DNA of 64,000 nucleotides from Bradyrhizobium cosmicum (GTDB lineage Bacteria; Pseudomonadota; Alphaproteobacteria; Rhizobiales; Xanthobacteraceae). Location: the NCBI RefSeq assembly GCF_007290395.2, contig NZ_CP041656.2:2604001-2668000 (forward strand), given 5' to 3'. Shown piece by piece: positions 9,519 through 21,098 of this stretch. Each line of letters begins with the position of its first letter. The first letter of the stretch is position 1. The position numbers were made by a program, and so were the translations under genes. The notes under the pieces are model-generated. The model saw only the letters and a list, made by a program, of their open reading frames with translations, was not told where the DNA came from and made no database searches.

Positions 9519-9923
9519 ATGTCCATCAACGACCTTCCGGTGCTGTCGGCGCTTCGCACCAAGATGCAGTGGCACCAGGAGCGCCAGCGCGTCCTGTCCG
9601 AGAACGTCTCCAATTCCGACACGCCCCAATTCCGGCCGCGCGACCTGGTCGAGCCGAAGCTCGACAAGGCGGGCGCGGTTACGGGCGCGATGGGCCCTCT
9701 GGCGCTCACCCGCACCAGCGGCTCCCACATCAGCCCGTCAGGCGCGGCTTCGGGCTTCGACCAGAACAAGAATGCGGGCTTTCAGACACGCCCCGCGGGC
9801 AATGCCGTCAATCTCGAAGAGGAGATGCTGAAGTCCGCCAGCAACCAGATGGATTATGCGGCGGCGACCTCGCTTTATTCGAAGAGCCTGCATCTGCTCA
9901 AGACCGCGATCGGTAAAGGCTAG
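9519..9923 (+). CDS. flgB: Flagellar proximal rod protein FlgB
   Basis: 134 aa. FlgB is a proximal rod subunit exported by the flagellar type III system. The rod-protein signature is visible near the N-terminus (RVLSENVSNSDTPQFRPRDL), and the C-terminal helix is typical (EEEMLKSASNQMDYAAATSLYSKSLHLLKTAIG). The length is normal. AAGGAG lies 8 bases before ATG 9519. It is the first gene of flgB-flgC-fliE, probably under the CtrA box at 9436. Confidence 0.95.
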   Translation: MSINDLPVLSALRTKMQWHQERQRVLSENVSNSDTPQFRPRDLVEPKLDKAGAVTGAMGPLALTRTSGSHISPSGAASGFDQNKNAGFQTRPAGNAVNLEEEMLKSASNQMDYAAATSLYSKSLHLLKTAIGKG

Positions 9924-9940
9924 GGCCGGAGAGGTAGACC

Positions 9941-10366
9941 ATGGCGAATGACAGCAGCGACTTTGCCCGCTCGATGGCGATTGCGACCTCCGGGCTGCGC
10001 GCGCAGGCCGGGCGCATGCGGGTGATCTCGGAAAACATCGCGAATGCGGATTCGACCTCGCAGACCGCAGGCGGCAATCCCTACCGGCGCAAGGTGCCGA
10101 CCTTCTCCTCCGCGCTCGACCGGACCCTGGATGCGCAGGTGGTGACGCTGGGCAAGATCAAGCCCGACCAGTCCAACTTCCGCGTCAAATACGAGCCGAA
10201 CAATCCGGCGGCGGACGCCACCGGCAACGTCAAATATCCCAACGTGAACTCGGTGGTCGAGATGACCGACATGCGCGATGCGCAGCGGTCCTACGAGGCC
10301 AACCTCAACATCATCAGTGCGACGCGCCGGATGATCCAGCGCACTCTCGACATCCTCAAGAGCTGA
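9941..10366 (+). CDS. flgC: Flagellar proximal rod protein FlgC
   Basis: 141 aa. FlgC is a proximal rod subunit. The N-terminal motif is SMAIATSGLRAQAGRMRVISENIANADST. The C-terminal motif, SVVEMTDMRDAQRSYEANLN followed by IISATRRMIQRTLDILKS, is the standard FlgC ending. It sits 17 bases after flgB and 15 bases before fliE, in the canonical flgB-flgC-fliE order. GGAGAGG at 9929 provides the ribosome site. Confidence 0.96.
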   Translation: MANDSSDFARSMAIATSGLRAQAGRMRVISENIANADSTSQTAGGNPYRRKVPTFSSALDRTLDAQVVTLGKIKPDQSNFRVKYEPNNPAADATGNVKYPNVNSVVEMTDMRDAQRSYEANLNIISATRRMIQRTLDILKS

Positions 10367-10381
10367 ACAGGACAATGAGCC

Positions 10382-10696
10382 ATGGCATCACCGACAGTCG
10401 CCGCCAATGCTTATGCCAACCTCGCCCGCGTGCTGGAAAACAGCGGCGCCGGTGCAGGCAAGGGCAGCGAAGCGAGCGGGCAATCCTTTGCGTCGCTGCT
10501 GAAAGACGCCGTCGGCAGCGTCATGGAGTCCGGCAGAAAGTCCGACGCGCAGACGGTGGCGATGGCCGCCGGCAAGGCCAACGTGATGGACGTGGTGACG
10601 GCGGTCGCCGACACTGACGTCGCCGTATCCACGCTGGTCTCGGTCCGCGACCGCGTGATCGCGGCCTATGAAGACATCATGAAGATGCCGATCTGA
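10382..10696 (+). CDS. fliE: Flagellar hook-basal body protein FliE
   Basis: 104 aa. FliE links the MS ring to the rod and is the first rod component exported. It has a Ser/Gly/Ala-rich N-terminus and the family C-terminal pattern (MDVVTAVADTDVAVSTLVSV then RDRVIAAYEDIMKMPI). It follows flgC directly and ends just before a palindromic repeat that separates it from fliQ. Confidence 0.93.
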   Translation: MASPTVAANAYANLARVLENSGAGAGKGSEASGQSFASLLKDAVGSVMESGRKSDAQTVAMAAGKANVMDVVTAVADTDVAVSTLVSVRDRVIAAYEDIMKMPI

Positions 10697-10706
10697 TTTG
10701 GGGGCG

Positions 10707-10811
10707 CTGTCATTCCGGGGCGCGCGCAGCGCGAACCCGGAATCCATGGTGCGACCAACGCCGCGGCTCGATGGATTCCGGGCTCTCGCTTCGCGAGCCC
10801 CGGAATGACGA
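10707..10811. repeat. Dispersed palindromic (REP-like) element
   Basis: Outer inverted pair GTCATTCCGGGGCGCGCGCA / GAGCCCCGGAATGAC, with inner inverted GGAATCCAT / ATGGATTCC. It is a typical Bradyrhizobium intergenic palindrome. It sits inside the flagellar operon between fliE and fliQ, where its folded form could reduce transcription into fliQ-fliR-flhB. A related half-copy is at 23985-24043. Confidence 0.75.
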
Positions 10812-10838
10812 CCAACAATTCACAGTGAGAAAAAGAAA

Positions 10839-11102
10839 ATGACCGGACCCGAAACCCTCGACGTCGCGCGTGATGCGATCTGGACGATCGTGATCGTGTC
10901 GTCGCCGCTGATGGTGGTCGGCCTCGTGGTCGGCGTCATCGTGTCGCTGTTCCAGGCGCTGACGCAGATCCAGGAGCAGACGCTGATCTACGTGCCGAAA
11001 ATCCTGGCCATCTTCGCCACGATGCTGTTGGCGCTGCCGTTCATGGCCGACGCACTTCATTCTCACATGCTGCGGATCTCGTCGCGAATCATCGGCGGCT
11101 GA
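10839..11102 (+). CDS. fliQ: Flagellar type III export protein FliQ
   Basis: 87 aa. FliQ is an export-gate subunit. It has two membrane helices (about 16-38 and 51-72) and the conserved segment SLFQALTQIQEQTLIYVPKI. The length is standard. It is the first gene of fliQ-fliR-flhB and ends 17 bases before fliR. It is preceded by the REP-like element, so it may depend on read-through or on its own weak promoter. Confidence 0.96.
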   Translation: MTGPETLDVARDAIWTIVIVSSPLMVVGLVVGVIVSLFQALTQIQEQTLIYVPKILAIFATMLLALPFMADALHSHMLRISSRIIGG

Positions 11103-11119
11103 GGCACAATGCGCCCGTC

Positions 11120-11893
11120 ATGCGCATCGACGTCTCGCTGCTGCCGGCGCTCGCCGCGGCCTTCATGCTCGTCTTCGCCCGGGTCGGCGCGATGGTGATG
11201 CTGCTGCCGGGGCTGGGCGAGACCAATATTCCGACGCGAATCAAGCTGTCGATCGCGCTGCTGCTCACGCTGATCATCCTGCCGCTGCATCGGAGCGCCT
11301 ACCAGGTCGACATGGGCTCGCTGGCGCCGCTGCTGGTCCTGATGCTGCATGAAATCGTGATCGGCATCGTGCTGGGCGCGACCGCCCGCGTGACGCTGTC
11401 GGCGCTTCAGGTCGCAGGTTCCGTCATCGCGCAGCAGATGGGGCTCGGCTTCGTCACCTCGGTCGACCCGACCCAGGGACAGCAGGGGGTGCTGGTCGGC
11501 AACTTCCTGACCATGCTTGGCATCACGCTGTTATTTGCCACCGACAGCCATCACCTGGTGATCGCGGCACTGAACGACAGCTACGCGATCTTCTCGCCGG
11601 GCGAGACCGTTTCGAGCGGCGATGTCGCTTCGCTGGCGACGCGCGCCTTTGCGGCCGCGTTTCTGCTCGGCCTGCAGCTTTCCGGGCCGTTCCTGGTGTT
11701 CGGCCTCGTCTTCAATATCGGGCTCGGCGTGCTGGCGCGGCTGATGCCGCAGATGCAGGTCTATTTCGTCGGCGTGCCGCTGTCGATCTTCGCGGGCTTT
11801 CTGGTGCTCGCCGTGGTGCTTACCGCGATGATGGGCACGTTTCTCGACTATTTCATCGGTGTCATGCACCAGATGATGCCGCTCAACAGGTGA
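11120..11893 (+). CDS. fliR: Flagellar type III export protein FliR
   Basis: 257 aa, six predicted membrane helices. FliR is part of the export gate and contacts FlhB. Family segments include FMLVFARVGAMVMLLPGLGE, a GFVTSVDPTQGQQGVLVGNF block and the C-terminal FLDYFIGVMHQMMPLNR. ATG 11120 gives the usual N-terminus. It is 3 bases upstream of flhB, so the two are translationally linked. Confidence 0.95.
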   Translation: MRIDVSLLPALAAAFMLVFARVGAMVMLLPGLGETNIPTRIKLSIALLLTLIILPLHRSAYQVDMGSLAPLLVLMLHEIVIGIVLGATARVTLSALQVAGSVIAQQMGLGFVTSVDPTQGQQGVLVGNFLTMLGITLLFATDSHHLVIAALNDSYAIFSPGETVSSGDVASLATRAFAAAFLLGLQLSGPFLVFGLVFNIGLGVLARLMPQMQVYFVGVPLSIFAGFLVLAVVLTAMMGTFLDYFIGVMHQMMPLNR

Positions 11894-11896
11894 TCG

Positions 11897-12976
11897 ATGT
11901 CGGACGACAAGGATCCAGAGAGCCAAACAGAAGACCCGACACAAAAGCGTCTCGAAGAGGCGCTCGAACGCGGTGACGTCGCCAAGAGCCAGGAGATCAA
12001 CACCTGGTTCATGATCGCGGGCGGCACGCTCGTGGTCTCGACCTTCTCGGGATCGGTCGGCAGCGGGCTGCTGACGCCGATGCGTGGCTTGCTCGCCAAT
12101 TCCTGGATGATCAAGACCGACGGCAAGGCCCTGCTGGCGTTGATGCAGCAGATCGAATTCGCGGTGCTCGCGGCGGTCGGCGTGCCGCTGATGATGCTGG
12201 CGCTGGCGGCGATCGCCGGCAACATGCTCCAGCACCGGCTGGTGTGGTCGGCGGAATCCCTCAAGCCCAAATTCAGCAAGATCTCGCCCGCCGCGGGCTT
12301 CGCCCGCATCTTCGGCAAGCAGGCGGCGGCAAACTTCCTGAAAGGCATCGGGAAGCTGACCGCGATCAGCGTGGTGATGACCATCGTCCTGTGGCCGGAA
12401 CGGCACCGCATGGAGGCGATGGTCAAGCTCGACCCGGCCGCCCTGCTGGGCGCCACCACCAGCATGACCATCCATCTGCTCGGTGCCGTGGTCGCCGCGC
12501 TCGCGATCGTCGCCATCGGCGACTACTTTTTCCAGTATCGCAGCTGGTTCCAGCGGCAGAAGATGTCGCTCCAGGAGATCAAGGAAGAGTTCAAGCAGTC
12601 CGAAGGCGACCCGCACATCAAGGGCAAGCTCAGGCAGTTGCGCCAGCAACGCTCCAAGAAGCGCATGATGGCGGCGGTTCCCAAGGCTTCCGTGATCATC
12701 ACCAACCCGACCCACTATTCGGTGGCGCTGTCCTACGAGCGCGGCATGTCGGCGCCGATCTGCGTCGCCAAGGGCGTCGACAACCTCGCTTTCAAGATCC
12801 GGGAGATCGCGAGGGAGCACGACATTCCGATCGTCGAGAACGTGCCGCTGGCCCGCGCGCTTTACGCCACCGTCGAAATCGACCAGGAAATCCCGACCGA
12901 GCACTACCATGCGGTCGCCGAGGTCATCGGTTACGTGATGCGGCTGAAGCGCGGATTCAGCGCCGGCCGCGGATAA
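11897..12976 (+). CDS. flhB: Flagellar type III export switch protein FlhB
   Basis: 359 aa. FlhB has four membrane helices (about 30-210) and a cytoplasmic domain with the autocleavage motif NPTH in VIITNPTHYSVAL (about residue 270), which switches export from rod/hook to filament subunits. The N-terminus carries the typical EDPTQKRLEEALERGDV stretch. All expected blocks are present. It is the last gene of the fliQRflhB unit, followed by 154 bases before cckA. Confidence 0.97.
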   Translation: MSDDKDPESQTEDPTQKRLEEALERGDVAKSQEINTWFMIAGGTLVVSTFSGSVGSGLLTPMRGLLANSWMIKTDGKALLALMQQIEFAVLAAVGVPLMMLALAAIAGNMLQHRLVWSAESLKPKFSKISPAAGFARIFGKQAAANFLKGIGKLTAISVVMTIVLWPERHRMEAMVKLDPAALLGATTSMTIHLLGAVVAALAIVAIGDYFFQYRSWFQRQKMSLQEIKEEFKQSEGDPHIKGKLRQLRQQRSKKRMMAAVPKASVIITNPTHYSVALSYERGMSAPICVAKGVDNLAFKIREIAREHDIPIVENVPLARALYATVEIDQEIPTEHYHAVAEVIGYVMRLKRGFSAGRG

Positions 12977-13130
12977 AACCCCCGAAAAGTACCGGAAATG
13001 GCTGTAATCTGGGAATCAGCGTACCTTTCGCCCTTGCTGCCCTTGCGCCTGCGGGTCCGATTCAGGCAGGGAGGACCCTGCGCGCGGCGTAGCGCGTTGA
13101 TTCTCTGCCGACAGGCTGTGCCAGCTTGAG

Positions 13131-15713
<2,583 letters not shown>

Positions 15714-15966
15714 GGCTGAGTCGCGGTGACGGCTTTGATGGAGCTTCGCTCGCCAGGACGAGGGAGAAAGCGGAAATCCCGGCCAAGACCGGTACCCCGC
15801 GACCATAGTTCCGCCGCAGGTCTGGCCAAACCCTCGTCAAATATGGGCTTTTGCCGCATCCCCGCGACTGAGGGCCGCAGCCATGCGTTCCGAAACCGGC
15901 TTCCTTTTTCGGGAAGTCTGCCCATCTTAGGAGCACGTCCCCATGCCGGGGATTTGGGAAACGAAC

Positions 15967-16974
15967 ATGAATTTCTCGCAACGCTCCCGCAATCTCTTCA
16001 AGACGATCGCTGTCGTGCTGGCGCTTGCGCTGCCGACTGCACTGGCGATCTCGTCCGCCGACGCGCGGGTCGGTGGCGGCATGTCGTCAGGTTCGCGCGG
16101 CTCGCGGACCTATTCGGCGCCGCCCTCGACAACGACCGCGCCGGGCTCGGCTTCGCAGTTCAACCGCACCTACACCCAACCGGGCGCAGGCATGAATTCG
16201 GCCGCAGCCGCGCCCGCGCGCGGCGGCCTGTTCGGCCGTGCCGGCGGCTTCATGGGCGGCCTCGCGGCCGGCTTCCTCGGTGCCGGCCTGCTCGGCATGC
16301 TGTTCGGCGGCGGCCTGTTTGGCGGCCTCGGCGGCCTGTCGTCGATCCTCGGCCTGATCATCCAGATCGTGCTGGTGGTGGTCGTGGTGCGGCTGGCGAT
16401 GTCCTGGTGGCAGCGCCGCCACACGCCGCAGGCGGCCTATGCCAACGCTGATGCGAGCGCCGGTCAGGGTCCGCAGCCGAACTATCGCAGCGGCCTTGGC
16501 GGCGGCGCCACTGGTGGTGGCCTTGGCGGCGGTCTTGGCAGCTTCGGCTTCGGTGGCGCCAACAACGCGCCGCTCGAGATCAAGCCTGACGACTACGAGG
16601 CGTTCGAGCGCCTGCTCGGCGATGTCCAGGCCGCCTGGTCGAACGAGGACGTGGCCAAGCTGCACACGCTCGCGACGCCGGAGATGGTCTCCTATTTCGA
16701 GCAGGACCTCGGCAAGAACCGGGCGCGCAACGTCGTCAACAAGGTCACGAATGTGAAGCTGTTGCAGGGCGATCTCGCGGAATCCTGGCGCGAAGGCGAG
16801 ACCGACTACGCCACAGTGGCGCTGCGCTTCGCTCTCACCGACAAGACGCTCGACCGCAACACCGGCGCGATCGTCGAGGGCAGCGAGCAGCCGGGCGAGG
16901 CCACGGAGGTCTGGACCTTCGCCCGCCGTCCGAACAGCGCTTGGGAATTGTCGGCGATCCAGCAGACCAACTGA
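15967..16974 (+). CDS. Tim44-like domain membrane protein
   Basis: 335 aa from ATG 15967 (an in-frame ATG at 15943 lacks a better ribosome site). It has a signal peptide or first helix (FKTIAVVLALALPTALAISSADA), a Ser/Thr/Pro-rich segment, a Gly-rich membrane region (about 85-145, GGLAAGFLGAGLLGMLFGGG), then a C-terminal Tim44-like domain (about 205-335, AWSNEDVAKLHTLATPEMVS). Bacterial Tim44-domain proteins are envelope proteins without settled function. It is monocistronic, closed by the terminator at 16996. Confidence 0.85.
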   Translation: MNFSQRSRNLFKTIAVVLALALPTALAISSADARVGGGMSSGSRGSRTYSAPPSTTTAPGSASQFNRTYTQPGAGMNSAAAAPARGGLFGRAGGFMGGLAAGFLGAGLLGMLFGGGLFGGLGGLSSILGLIIQIVLVVVVVRLAMSWWQRRHTPQAAYANADASAGQGPQPNYRSGLGGGATGGGLGGGLGSFGFGGANNAPLEIKPDDYEAFERLLGDVQAAWSNEDVAKLHTLATPEMVSYFEQDLGKNRARNVVNKVTNVKLLQGDLAESWREGETDYATVALRFALTDKTLDRNTGAIVEGSEQPGEATEVWTFARRPNSAWELSAIQQTN

Positions 16975-16995
16975 TCGCCTTCGAATTGAAGACAA

Positions 16996-17026
16996 GGGCG
17001 TCGTGCTTCGGCACGGCGCCCCTTTT
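16996..17026 (+). terminator. Intrinsic terminator after the Tim44-like gene
   Basis: 11-bp stem GGGCGTCGTGC / GCACGGCGCCC (one G-U pair) around a TTCG tetraloop, followed by CTTTTCG. It starts 21 bases after the stop codon. The stable loop and T-rich tail make this a convincing rho-independent terminator. Confidence 0.8.
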
Positions 17027-17133
17027 CGTTTGTGTGGCTTGAGCTCTCTCCTTCGTCACGGAGCCCCACCCTGACGGAACCGGCAGCCGCGTGTTAGATT
17101 GGTCCGGTCGCCCCACATGCACGGACCCCTCCC

Positions 17134-17841
17134 ATGAAATACGAGCTCTACTATTGGCCCGAGATACAGGGCCGCGGCGAATATGTGCGGCTGGCGCTGG
17201 AGGAGGCGGGTGCGGCTTACGTGGACGTCGCGCGCGGTCCGCGCGGCTCCGGCGCGATGATGAAGATGATGGAGGCGCACAAGGGGACGCCGCCCTTTGC
17301 GCCGCCGTTCCTGAAAGCCGGCAAGCTTGTCATCGGTCAGACCGCCAACATTCTGCTTTATCTCGGCGGCCGTCACGGGCTCGCGCCGAAGACGGAAGCG
17401 GGAAAGCTCTGGGTGCACCAGCTTCAGCTCACCATCGCCGATCTCGTGCTGGAGATCCACGACACCCATCATCCGCTCGGACCATCGCTCTACTACGAAG
17501 ACCAGAAGCCGGCGGCCAGGAAGCGCACGGCCGAGTTCTGGAGCGAGCGCGTGCCGAAATATCTCGGCTATTTCGAGCAGCTCCTTACCGACAATGGCGG
17601 CGCCTATGTCACCGGACGCAGGCTCACCTATGTCGATCTCTCGCTATTCCAGATCGTCGCCGGGCTGCGTTACGCCTTCCCCAGGCGCATGAAGGCGTTC
17701 GAGGCAGACATCCCCGGCCTCGTCGGCCTGCACGACCGGATCGCCGGGCGGCCGAACATCAAGGCCTATCTTGCGAGCGAGCGCCGCATTCCGTTCAACG
17801 AGCAGGGCATCTTCCGCCGCTACAGGGAGCTCGACGGCTAG
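17134..17841 (+). CDS. Glutathione S-transferase family protein
   Basis: 235 aa. It has an N-terminal thioredoxin-like GST fold (YELYYWPEIQGRGEYVRLAL; later GQTANILLYLGG, the glutathione-binding SxI-type region) and an all-helical C-terminal domain (about 90-230, YVTGRRLTYVDLSLFQIVAG, with the conserved Asp of the N-capping box). The likely role is glutathione conjugation or peroxidase-type detoxification; the substrate is unknown. It is monocistronic. The ATG at 17134 is preceded by CCTCCC rather than a clear Shine-Dalgarno. Confidence 0.88.
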   Translation: MKYELYYWPEIQGRGEYVRLALEEAGAAYVDVARGPRGSGAMMKMMEAHKGTPPFAPPFLKAGKLVIGQTANILLYLGGRHGLAPKTEAGKLWVHQLQLTIADLVLEIHDTHHPLGPSLYYEDQKPAARKRTAEFWSERVPKYLGYFEQLLTDNGGAYVTGRRLTYVDLSLFQIVAGLRYAFPRRMKAFEADIPGLVGLHDRIAGRPNIKAYLASERRIPFNEQGIFRRYRELDG

Positions 17842-18303
17842 AGCGATTTCGAGCGAAGCGGATGCCGGTTTGCATGAAGAAAACGCGTCAAAACAAGATG
17901 GGCTAGCCGGTCCGGAGAGAGGCTGGCGGCAGCCCCCGTTCCGGACCGGCCGTTTCGGGCGCGATTAATCGCCCGAACGCGTCATGGCTCCCGAGCGTCT
18001 GTGAACGCTCCGGACCAGATCGCTCGTTTGAATCGTCGGGGACGGGGGAGAGGTCGTGCTCGTCTGGGCAGGGGGGCTTGCAGAACATCGTCGCGACTCC
18101 CGTTGCGTGGGTGCGGACGCTGTCTAGCGGGGGCCGCACGCGGTGGCGTCGCCCGATTAGAGGAGCGCGCGCGTTTTTCTGGGAGGTCTCGGCTTATCGC
18201 AGAGAGGCGTGATGCGTGCTCACGGCGCATCCGGCAAAGATCTGGCCGGACGCGCGAAAGGCCCGATCGACCGGATCGGGCGCTTCGTCTTCGGCGCGCT
18301 CGA
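17842..18303. other. 462-base gene-free region with hairpins and a likely dispersed repeat
   Basis: 17843-17900 (GAGCGATTTCGAGCGAAGCG...) resembles a widespread rhizobial intergenic repeat. At 17906-17950 an 11-bp stem (GCCGGTCCGGA / TCCGGACCGGC) encloses a second hairpin (GGCTG-CAGCC). 17955-17978 (TTCGGGCG / CGCCCGAA) and 18261-18281 (GCCCGATC / GATCGGGC) also fold. The last lies just beyond the 3' end of the minus-strand gene ending at 18304 and may terminate it. No protein-like frame was found. Confidence 0.55.
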
Positions 18304-18477
18304 TCAGGCGAGCTGATCGATCCGCGTGCCCTGACCCGGCGGCAGCGGCGCCGGCGGCGGCGGCTTGTAGGTCGGGTCGTTGTCCTTGGTCTTGGCCTGG
18401 TCGTCCTGCTGCTTGGTCGTGTCGTAGCTCGGGACCACGATCGCGATCGGCGGCGGCGTAACGGTAGAAACGCTCAT
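18304..18477 (-). CDS. Small Pro-rich hypothetical protein
   Basis: 57 aa from ATG 18477, with AGGAT placed 8 bases upstream. The N-terminus is VSTVTPPPIAIVVPSYDTTK, followed by a charged stretch (QQDDQAKTKDNDP) and a proline run (YKPPPPAPLPPGQG). There is no signal peptide or membrane helix. I do not recognise it. The gene-like start and codon use make it more than a chance frame. It may share a transcript with the secreted protein at 18587-19060. Confidence 0.55.
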   Translation of the reverse strand: MSVSTVTPPPIAIVVPSYDTTKQQDDQAKTKDNDPTYKPPPPAPLPPGQGTRIDQLA

Positions 18478-18586
18478 CCACAAATCCTCACATATGGAAA
18501 CAATTGACCTTGCGCTGCCAGGCGCGAAACTTCCGTCAAGCCAATCGTTAAAATGCGAGGGATCTGGTGCGGTGGAAGGCGCGCTT

Positions 18587-19060
18587 CTATTCGTCCTTGC
18601 CGCGCGTAATCGCGATGGACGCATCGGTCTTGGTGCGGGTGCATTCCATATTGAGCCGCCGGTAGCGCATGGCGACCTTGTCACCGCGGAGCAGTCCCAT
18701 CCGCTTGAGGCAGCGTGTCGCGCCGGTCGTGGTGTCGTCCTTGGTCACGGTGAAGACGATCGCCGCCATCGAGCCCACCAGCGCAAAGAACTCCGGCTTG
18801 GGCTTGCGATCGCCCTTGGCATAGAGCTCGATGGAATATTTATCGCCGCGGCAAGCTACCGACAGCTCCTTGGCGAGCGGGTGCGTCAGGTAGACGACGT
18901 TTGCTGCCCGGAAATTCACCTTGAGGCGATCGACCTGGTTTGCCAGCTCCTTGGCGCTGTCGTCGCAGCGGTCGGCGCGCGCGGGTGAGGCGAGGGTCAC
19001 AAGTCCGGTGATGGCGGCGGCGACCAGGATCGCGCCGCGGAAGTGCAGTTTGAAAATCAT
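18587..19060 (-). CDS. Secreted hypothetical protein
   Basis: 157 aa from ATG 19060 (upstream in-frame starts reach 19102). It has a clear signal peptide (IFKLHFRGAILVAAAITGLV then TLASPARA with cleavage before DRCDD). The mature part is about 130 residues with four Cys (DRCDD, VACRG, TRCLK, MECTR) that could form two disulfides, consistent with a periplasmic location. The family is unknown to me. The gene upstream on the other strand is fumarase, 224 bases away. Confidence 0.75.
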   Translation of the reverse strand: MIFKLHFRGAILVAAAITGLVTLASPARADRCDDSAKELANQVDRLKVNFRAANVVYLTHPLAKELSVACRGDKYSIELYAKGDRKPKPEFFALVGSMAAIVFTVTKDDTTTGATRCLKRMGLLRGDKVAMRYRRLNMECTRTKTDASIAITRGKDE

Positions 19061-19284
19061 GATGAAAAGCCCCTTAGGGCGCGCATTCAACCGTCGTCGC
19101 ACGCGGAGTGCAAGGGGGGCACCTCGGTCTTCCCACGCATCATGATGGCCCCGGCTTGCCGCCGACAGCCGCCGAATCGGGATGCCCTGGCCGCGCCGTA
19201 GCGCCTTCCCTTTGCGGCAAAAAAGCTTAGAACGCTTCCATGCTGAGAGGCCCGCGAGGGCTCCAAAACCCCGAGATCCGCCCC

Positions 19285-20940
19285 ATGAACGCTCCCACCG
19301 CTTTCCCCGACCAGTCCAAGCCCGTTCCGCCCTACAAGCACACCCCGCTGTTCCCGCTGGGCAAGGACGAGACGCCCTACAAGAAGATCACGGCCGAGGG
19401 CGTGCGGATCGAGAAGGTCCTGGGCAGGGACATGCTGGTGGTGTCGCGCGAGGCGCTGCGGGCGCTGTCTGAGGCGGCTTTCGGCGACATCAACCATTAT
19501 CTGCGCCCCGGCCATCTGAAGCAGCTCCGCGCGATCCTGGAGGACGGCGAGGCCAGCCCGAACGACAAGTTCGTGGCACTGGACTTTCTGAAGAACGCCA
19601 ACATCGCTGCCGGCGGCGTGCTCCCGATGTGCCAGGACACCGGCACCGCGATCATCATGGGCAAGAAGGGCTGCAACGTCATCACCGACGGTGACGACGA
19701 GGCCGCGCTGTCGGAAGGCGCGCGCGATGCGTATCTGCGCCGTAACCTGCGCTACTCGCAGGTCGCGCCGCTCTCGATGTACGAGGAGAAGAACACCGCC
19801 AACAACATGCCGGCGCAGTGCGAGATCTACGCCGAGGGAGATGACGCCTACAAGTTCATGTTCATGGCGAAAGGCGGCGGCAGCGCCAACAAAAGCTTCC
19901 TGTTCCAGGCCACGCCCTCGGTGCTGACCAAGGATCGGCTGCTCGCCTTCCTCAAGGAGAAGATCCTGACCCTCGGCACCGCGGCATGCCCGCCCTATCA
20001 CCTCGCCATCGTGATCGGCGGCACTTCGGCCGAGCTCTGCATGAAGACGGTGAAGCTGGCGTCGGCCCGCTATCTCGATGCGCTGCCGACCCACGGCTCG
20101 CCCGACGGCAACGCCTTCCGCGACGTCGAGATGGAGCAGGAAATCCACAAGATGACGCAGTCGCTCGGCGTCGGCGCGCAATTCGGCGGCAAATATTTCT
20201 GCCACGACGTGCGCGTGATCCGCATGCCGCGTCATGGCGCCTCGCTGCCGATCGGCCTTGGCGTGTCCTGCTCGGCCGATCGCCAGGTGCTCGGCAAGAT
20301 CACCAAGGACGGCGTCTATCTCGAGGAGCTCGAGCACAACCCTGCGCAGTATCTGCCGCAGGTCGAGCAGTCGCTCGGCGGCGAGGTTGTCAAGATCGAC
20401 CTCAACCAGCCGATGAAGGACATCCTGGCGACGTTCTCGAAGTTTCCGATCAAGACCCGGGTCTCGATGACCGGCACCATGATCGTCGCGCGCGACAGCG
20501 CGCATGCCAAGCTGCGCGAGCGCCTTGAGAAGGGCGAGCCGCTGCCGGATTATTTCAAGAACCACCCGGTCTACTACGCGGGTCCCGCCAAGACGCCCGA
20601 GGGCTACGCCTCCGGCGCGTTCGGCCCGACCACGGCCGGCCGCATGGATTCCTTCGTCGACCAATTCCAGGCCGCCGGCGGCTCGATGGTGATGGTGGCC
20701 AAGGGCAACCGCGCGCCGGCCGTGCGCGAGGCGTGCAAGAAGTACGGCGGTTTCTATCTCGGTTCGATCGGCGGTGCTGCGGCGAATCTCGCCGAGCACT
20801 GCATCAAGAAGGTCGAGGTGCTCGAATATCCCGAGCTCGGCATGGAAGCGATCTGGCGCATCGAAGTCGTCGACTTCCCGGCGTTCATTATCATCGACGA
20901 CAAGGGGAACGACTTCTTCAAGGAGTTGAATTTGGGCTGA
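19285..20940 (+). CDS. fumA: Fumarate hydratase, class I (iron-sulfur)
   Basis: 551 aa from ATG 19285; an in-frame ATG at 19240 is less likely. It catalyses reversible hydration of fumarate to malate in the TCA cycle using a [4Fe-4S] cluster. The cluster and substrate regions are visible: [33 protein letters not shown] and the C-terminal beta domain with [18 protein letters not shown] and [20 protein letters not shown]. The length fits the fused alpha/beta type. It is monocistronic and followed by a REP-like element. The precise symbol (fumA versus fumB) is by convention. Confidence 0.94.
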   Translation: MNAPTAFPDQSKPVPPYKHTPLFPLGKDETPYKKITAEGVRIEKVLGRDMLVVSREALRALSEAAFGDINHYLRPGHLKQLRAILEDGEASPNDKFVALDFLKNANIAAGGVLPMCQDTGTAIIMGKKGCNVITDGDDEAALSEGARDAYLRRNLRYSQVAPLSMYEEKNTANNMPAQCEIYAEGDDAYKFMFMAKGGGSANKSFLFQATPSVLTKDRLLAFLKEKILTLGTAACPPYHLAIVIGGTSAELCMKTVKLASARYLDALPTHGSPDGNAFRDVEMEQEIHKMTQSLGVGAQFGGKYFCHDVRVIRMPRHGASLPIGLGVSCSADRQVLGKITKDGVYLEELEHNPAQYLPQVEQSLGGEVVKIDLNQPMKDILATFSKFPIKTRVSMTGTMIVARDSAHAKLRERLEKGEPLPDYFKNHPVYYAGPAKTPEGYASGAFGPTTAGRMDSFVDQFQAAGGSMVMVAKGNRAPAVREACKKYGGFYLGSIGGAAANLAEHCIKKVEVLEYPELGMEAIWRIEVVDFPAFIIIDDKGNDFFKELNLG

Positions 20941-20994
20941 GATTTCACACCGCGCTTATGCGTGGGTGATTGTGCCTATGCGTCCACAGAATAC

Positions 20995-21081
20995 CGTCAT
21001 GCCCGGGCTTGTCCCGGGCATCCACGTTCTTGGTGCCGCGAACAAGACGTGGATGGCCGGGACAAGCCCGGCCATGACGAT
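20995..21081. repeat. Dispersed palindromic (REP-like) element
   Basis: Facing copies of a palindrome: CATGCCCGGGCTTGTCCCGG and, inverted, GCCGGGACAAGCCCGGCCAT, with ATCCACGT / ACGTGGAT between them. The first 45 bases (20995-21039) recur without a mismatch at 63947-63991. It lies between the fumarase gene and the convergent gene at 21099. Confidence 0.85.
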
Positions 21082-21098
21082 GCGGAAGCTTCAGGGCC

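Noticed and set aside
11531..12910. 459-codon minus-strand frame over fliR/flhB
   Set aside because: Antisense shadow; the plus strand has clear FliR and FlhB motifs.
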